Shown here: piece by piece, positions 14,127 to 15,591 of the stretch | Numbering within the stretch: the stretch's first letter is position 1 | How the letters are laid out: the number at the start of each line of letters is the position of its first letter | Assembly: GCA_900541785.1 (NCBI GenBank) | Contig: UQKY01000052.1 | Coordinates: 1 to 15,591, forward strand | Direction: 5' to 3' | DNA from: an uncultured Collinsella sp. | GTDB lineage: Bacteria > Actinomycetota > Coriobacteriia > Coriobacteriales > Coriobacteriaceae | DNA length: 15,591 nt | Position numbers and translations under genes: made by a program | The notes under the pieces: model-generated | The model's database searches: none | Told to the model about the DNA's origin: nothing | The model's input: the letters and a program-made list of their open reading frames with translations, nothing else

Positions 14127-14142
14127 CGGGCTAATTAGCGGC

Positions 14143-15048
14143 CTACGCCGCACATAGGGACTGATTCCGGAACTCCTCCGGGGTCAGTCCCTTTAGTTTA
14201 ACCTGCCTCCTTCTCGTGTTCCAGTGGACGACGTATTCGTCGAGGTCTCTCTTGAAGTCTTCGAAGCAGAGCCATTCCCTCCCCCTGAAGAGCTCGTCCT
14301 TCATGTGGCCGAACACCTGCTCGGTCGCCCCGTTGTCGATGCAGTTGCCCTTCCGGGACATGCTCTGCACCACGCCGGCCTTCTCCAGCCTGCTGCACCA
14401 CCCGGCCTGCTGGTATTGCCAGCCCATATCGGAGTGCAGTATCGGGCTGGCACCCTCGGGCTTCCTGGATATGAACTCGTCGAGCAGCTCATGCTGCTGG
14501 GCCATGTCGGGGTGCAGCGACGTGGACCAGGCGACGATCTCCTTGCTGCCGAAGTCGTAGATCGGCGCGAAGTAGGCCTTGCCCCAGGGCTGCTTGAACT
14601 CGGTGACGTCGGTGCCCATCTTCTGCCAGGGCCCGTCGGCTTCGAAGTCCCTGCCGATGACGTTTTCGAAGGTTTTGCCGACCTTGCCCCTGTAGGAGTT
14701 GTACCTGTGGTAATCGGTCTCGCGGCGGATCCCGCAGCTGATACCCATCTCGTGCATCATCTTGAGCGCCGTCTTGTCGGCTATGCGCACGCCCCGCTCG
14801 GCTCGCAGGCACATGGCGATCTGCCTGTGGCCGCACCCGTTGGCGGTGCGCGAGAATATCTCGGCGGCGGCCTCCCAGAGCTCGGGCCTGGTGGGCGCCT
14901 TGGGGTGCGAAAGCGCGTAATAGTAGCTCGACCTCGCCAAGCCGGCGCATTCCAGCAGGTCAACGAGTGGGTACTGCCCTGAAAGCCCGCTCACGACAAC
15001 CGCTTTCTCTCGGTTCGGGAGCGCTTCTCTGCCTTCAGGGCTATCGAT
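14143..15048 (-). CDS. IS3-family transposase OrfB (catalytic part)
   Basis: Integrase-fold catalytic half of the transposase, normally made as an OrfAB fusion by -1 frameshifting. The span given starts at the slippery site; the same frame is open up to 15207, but that part only mirrors orfA. The DDE triad is visible: Asp in MGTDVTEF (forward 14610-14608), Asp in LHSDMGWQY and Glu in DNGATEQVFGHM, with 35 residues between the second and third. Upstream is an HTH_21-type segment with NGCGHRQIAMCLRAERG; the end carries the usual HWNTRRRQVKLKGLTPEEFR. The fused product would be about 454 residues. Nothing in the frame suggests inactivation. Confidence 0.92.
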   Translation of the reverse strand: MDSPEGREALPNREKAVVVSGLSGQYPLVDLLECAGLARSSYYYALSHPKAPTRPELWEAAAEIFSRTANGCGHRQIAMCLRAERGVRIADKTALKMMHEMGISCGIRRETDYHRYNSYRGKVGKTFENVIGRDFEADGPWQKMGTDVTEFKQPWGKAYFAPIYDFGSKEIVAWSTSLHPDMAQQHELLDEFISRKPEGASPILHSDMGWQYQQAGWCSRLEKAGVVQSMSRKGNCIDNGATEQVFGHMKDELFRGREWLCFEDFKRDLDEYVVHWNTRRRQVKLKGLTPEEFRNQSLCAA

Positions 15049-15054
15049 TTTTTT
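14988..15054 (-). promoter_or_regulatory. Programmed -1 frameshift site, A7 slippery sequence
   Basis: Seven consecutive As on the - strand (15048-15054) are read as TTA AAA AAA in orfA; slipping back one base gives ATC GAT in orfB. A stem-loop begins 24 bases further on: CGCTC/GAGCG outside and AACCG/CGGTT inside (14988-15023), enclosing the orfA stop. It could stimulate slippage, although the distance is longer than usual. Confidence 0.8.
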
Positions 15055-15506
15055 AAGTAGGCGTTCTCGGCCTCGAGCTTCCGGACCCTCCGCTCGAGCT
15101 CCTGCTCGCGCGTCATCTCCTTGGCCGGGGAGCCGGAGCCTTTCGGCCTCCCCTTGGGCTTCGGCCTGAGCGCCTCCGGACCTTCCTCCCTGTATGCCTT
15201 CAGCCATTTCTTGAGAGAGCTCGGCGAGGCTATCCCGAACTTCGCCATGGCCTCGGGCTTCGTCATGCCCTCGTCAACGACCGCCCTGACGGCGGCCAGC
15301 TTCGTCTCAAACGAGTAGGCGGCGTGCTTCTTTCCCATCATAGCTAGAACCTCGATGCCTGCTGATCTGTAGATGTCTAGCCATTTTCTCACGGTTTCCT
15401 CTGGTATCCCGAGCAGAGCCGCAATCGATGCGCGGCCTCGCCCCATGTCGTACAGCTCGGCCGCGCGCAGCCTCAGACCGACGTCGTACAAAGCGTTTCC
15501 AGCCAT
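14991..15506 (-). CDS. IS3-family transposase OrfA (DNA-binding part)
   Basis: A 171-residue DNA-binding protein that recognises the element ends and can repress transposition when made alone. Two helix-turn-helix units are visible: RASIAALLGIPEETVRKWLDIY (about 25-46) and KPEAMAKFGIASPSSLKKWLKAY (about 83-105). A Lys/Pro/Gly linker (115-128) leads to a leucine-zipper-like LERRVRKLEAENAYLKKS (137-154). ATG at 15506 is chosen because GGGAGG (15514-15519 on the + strand as CCTCCC) lies seven bases ahead; an ATG at 15521 has no such site. The tandem helix-turn-helix layout is typical of the IS150 group. Confidence 0.9.
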   Translation of the reverse strand: MAGNALYDVGLRLRAAELYDMGRGRASIAALLGIPEETVRKWLDIYRSAGIEVLAMMGKKHAAYSFETKLAAVRAVVDEGMTKPEAMAKFGIASPSSLKKWLKAYREEGPEALRPKPKGRPKGSGSPAKEMTREQELERRVRKLEAENAYLKKSIALKAEKRSRTERKRLS

Positions 15507-15513
15507 AAAAGGG

Positions 15514-15545
15514 CCTCCCATTTCTCGTATCCAAGAAATGGGAGG
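15514..15545 (-). promoter_or_regulatory. Hairpin joining the IS end to the transposase ribosome binding site
   Basis: A perfect 12-bp stem (15514-15525 with 15534-15545) has an 8-base loop. One arm is part of the right terminal repeat and the other holds the GGGAGG ribosome binding site of orfA. mRNA entering the element from outside would contain both arms and fold; mRNA starting inside the stem would not. Confidence 0.75.
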
Positions 15546-15552
15546 CAGTTCA
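15530..15552 (-). repeat. Right terminal inverted repeat
   Basis: On the - strand it reads TGAACTGCCTCCCATTTCTT plus GGA, matching the left end apart from two bases. It overlaps the hairpin at 15514-15545. The remaining 39 bases of the window (15553-15591) hold nothing I can identify. Confidence 0.88.
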
Positions 15553-15591
15553 ATCTCCTGTAACCGGGGCCGTTCGATGTTTCACATGAAA

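Larger units (their letters stand above)
14104..15552 (-). mobile_element. IS3-family (IS150-like) insertion sequence, complete
   Basis: A 1449-bp element bounded by 23-bp terminal inverted repeats that start TGAACTGC, with two mismatches between the ends. It encodes orfA and orfB on the - strand in overlapping frames, the usual IS3 plan. The element appears intact: both frames are open, the DDE triad is present and the frameshift signal is preserved. The bases flanking the ends (ACA to the left, ATC to the right) do not form the 3-4 bp target duplication expected of a recent insertion. Confidence 0.9.

Noticed and set aside
14224..14982. A 252-codon + strand frame opposite the transposase
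   Set aside because: It is a shadow of orfB, which has the DDE triad and family motifs.

Overview
The window reads as a chromosomal segment of a GC-rich actinobacterium of the class Coriobacteriia, most likely Collinsella or a close relative. This rests on the tmk-holB-ricT order, strongly GC-ending codon use, TATCAT-type -10 boxes, and a comF-linked nuclease-like protein of a kind I associate with Coriobacteriia. The genus is an inference from recollection, not from a search. All host genes lie on the + strand; only the insertion sequence at the right end is on the - strand.

Layout. (1) 1-3688: a short palindromic/tandem repeat, then a tight tmk-holB-ricT cluster (thymidylate kinase, clamp-loader delta-prime subunit, PSP1-domain RicT with a long Arg-rich tail). 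(2) 3689-5718: a hairpin-controlled comF-type phosphoribosyltransferase overlapped by, or abutting, a protein with a predicted PD-(D/E)XK-like C-terminal domain. (3) 5719-6451: 733 bases without a convincing gene. They hold a 217-bp element with perfect 33-bp terminal inverted repeats, two tandem hairpins, a near-consensus promoter and a roughly 325-nt GC-rich leader. (4) 6452-9412: an orphan family-3 solute-binding lipoprotein, a long-form ribosome hibernation factor (hpf) and a DegV-family lipid-binding protein, separated by clear intrinsic terminators. (5) 9511-12830: a compact probable operon of a beta-hydroxyacid dehydrogenase with an unusual Cys/His tandem-repeat tail, a small membrane protein, a HEAT-repeat protein and an NAD-type isocitrate dehydrogenase. 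(6) 12957-14042: a membrane-anchored SurA-N-like protein. (7) 14104-15552: a complete 1449-bp IS3-family (IS150-like) element with 23-bp terminal repeats, orfA/orfB joined by an A7 slippery site, and a hairpin that buries the transposase ribosome binding site.

Functionally the first cluster is DNA replication and precursor supply plus a RicT-type RNA-processing regulator. The middle covers nucleobase salvage or competence-like functions, stationary-phase ribosome protection and fatty-acid binding. The operon ending in isocitrate dehydrogenase joins two NAD(P)-linked dehydrogenases with two uncharacterised proteins. The least explained parts are the Cys/His tail of the dehydrogenase, the inverted-repeat element, the long leader before the lipoprotein gene, and two hairpins that sequester ribosome binding sites. 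I see no rRNA, tRNA, CRISPR array or prophage.
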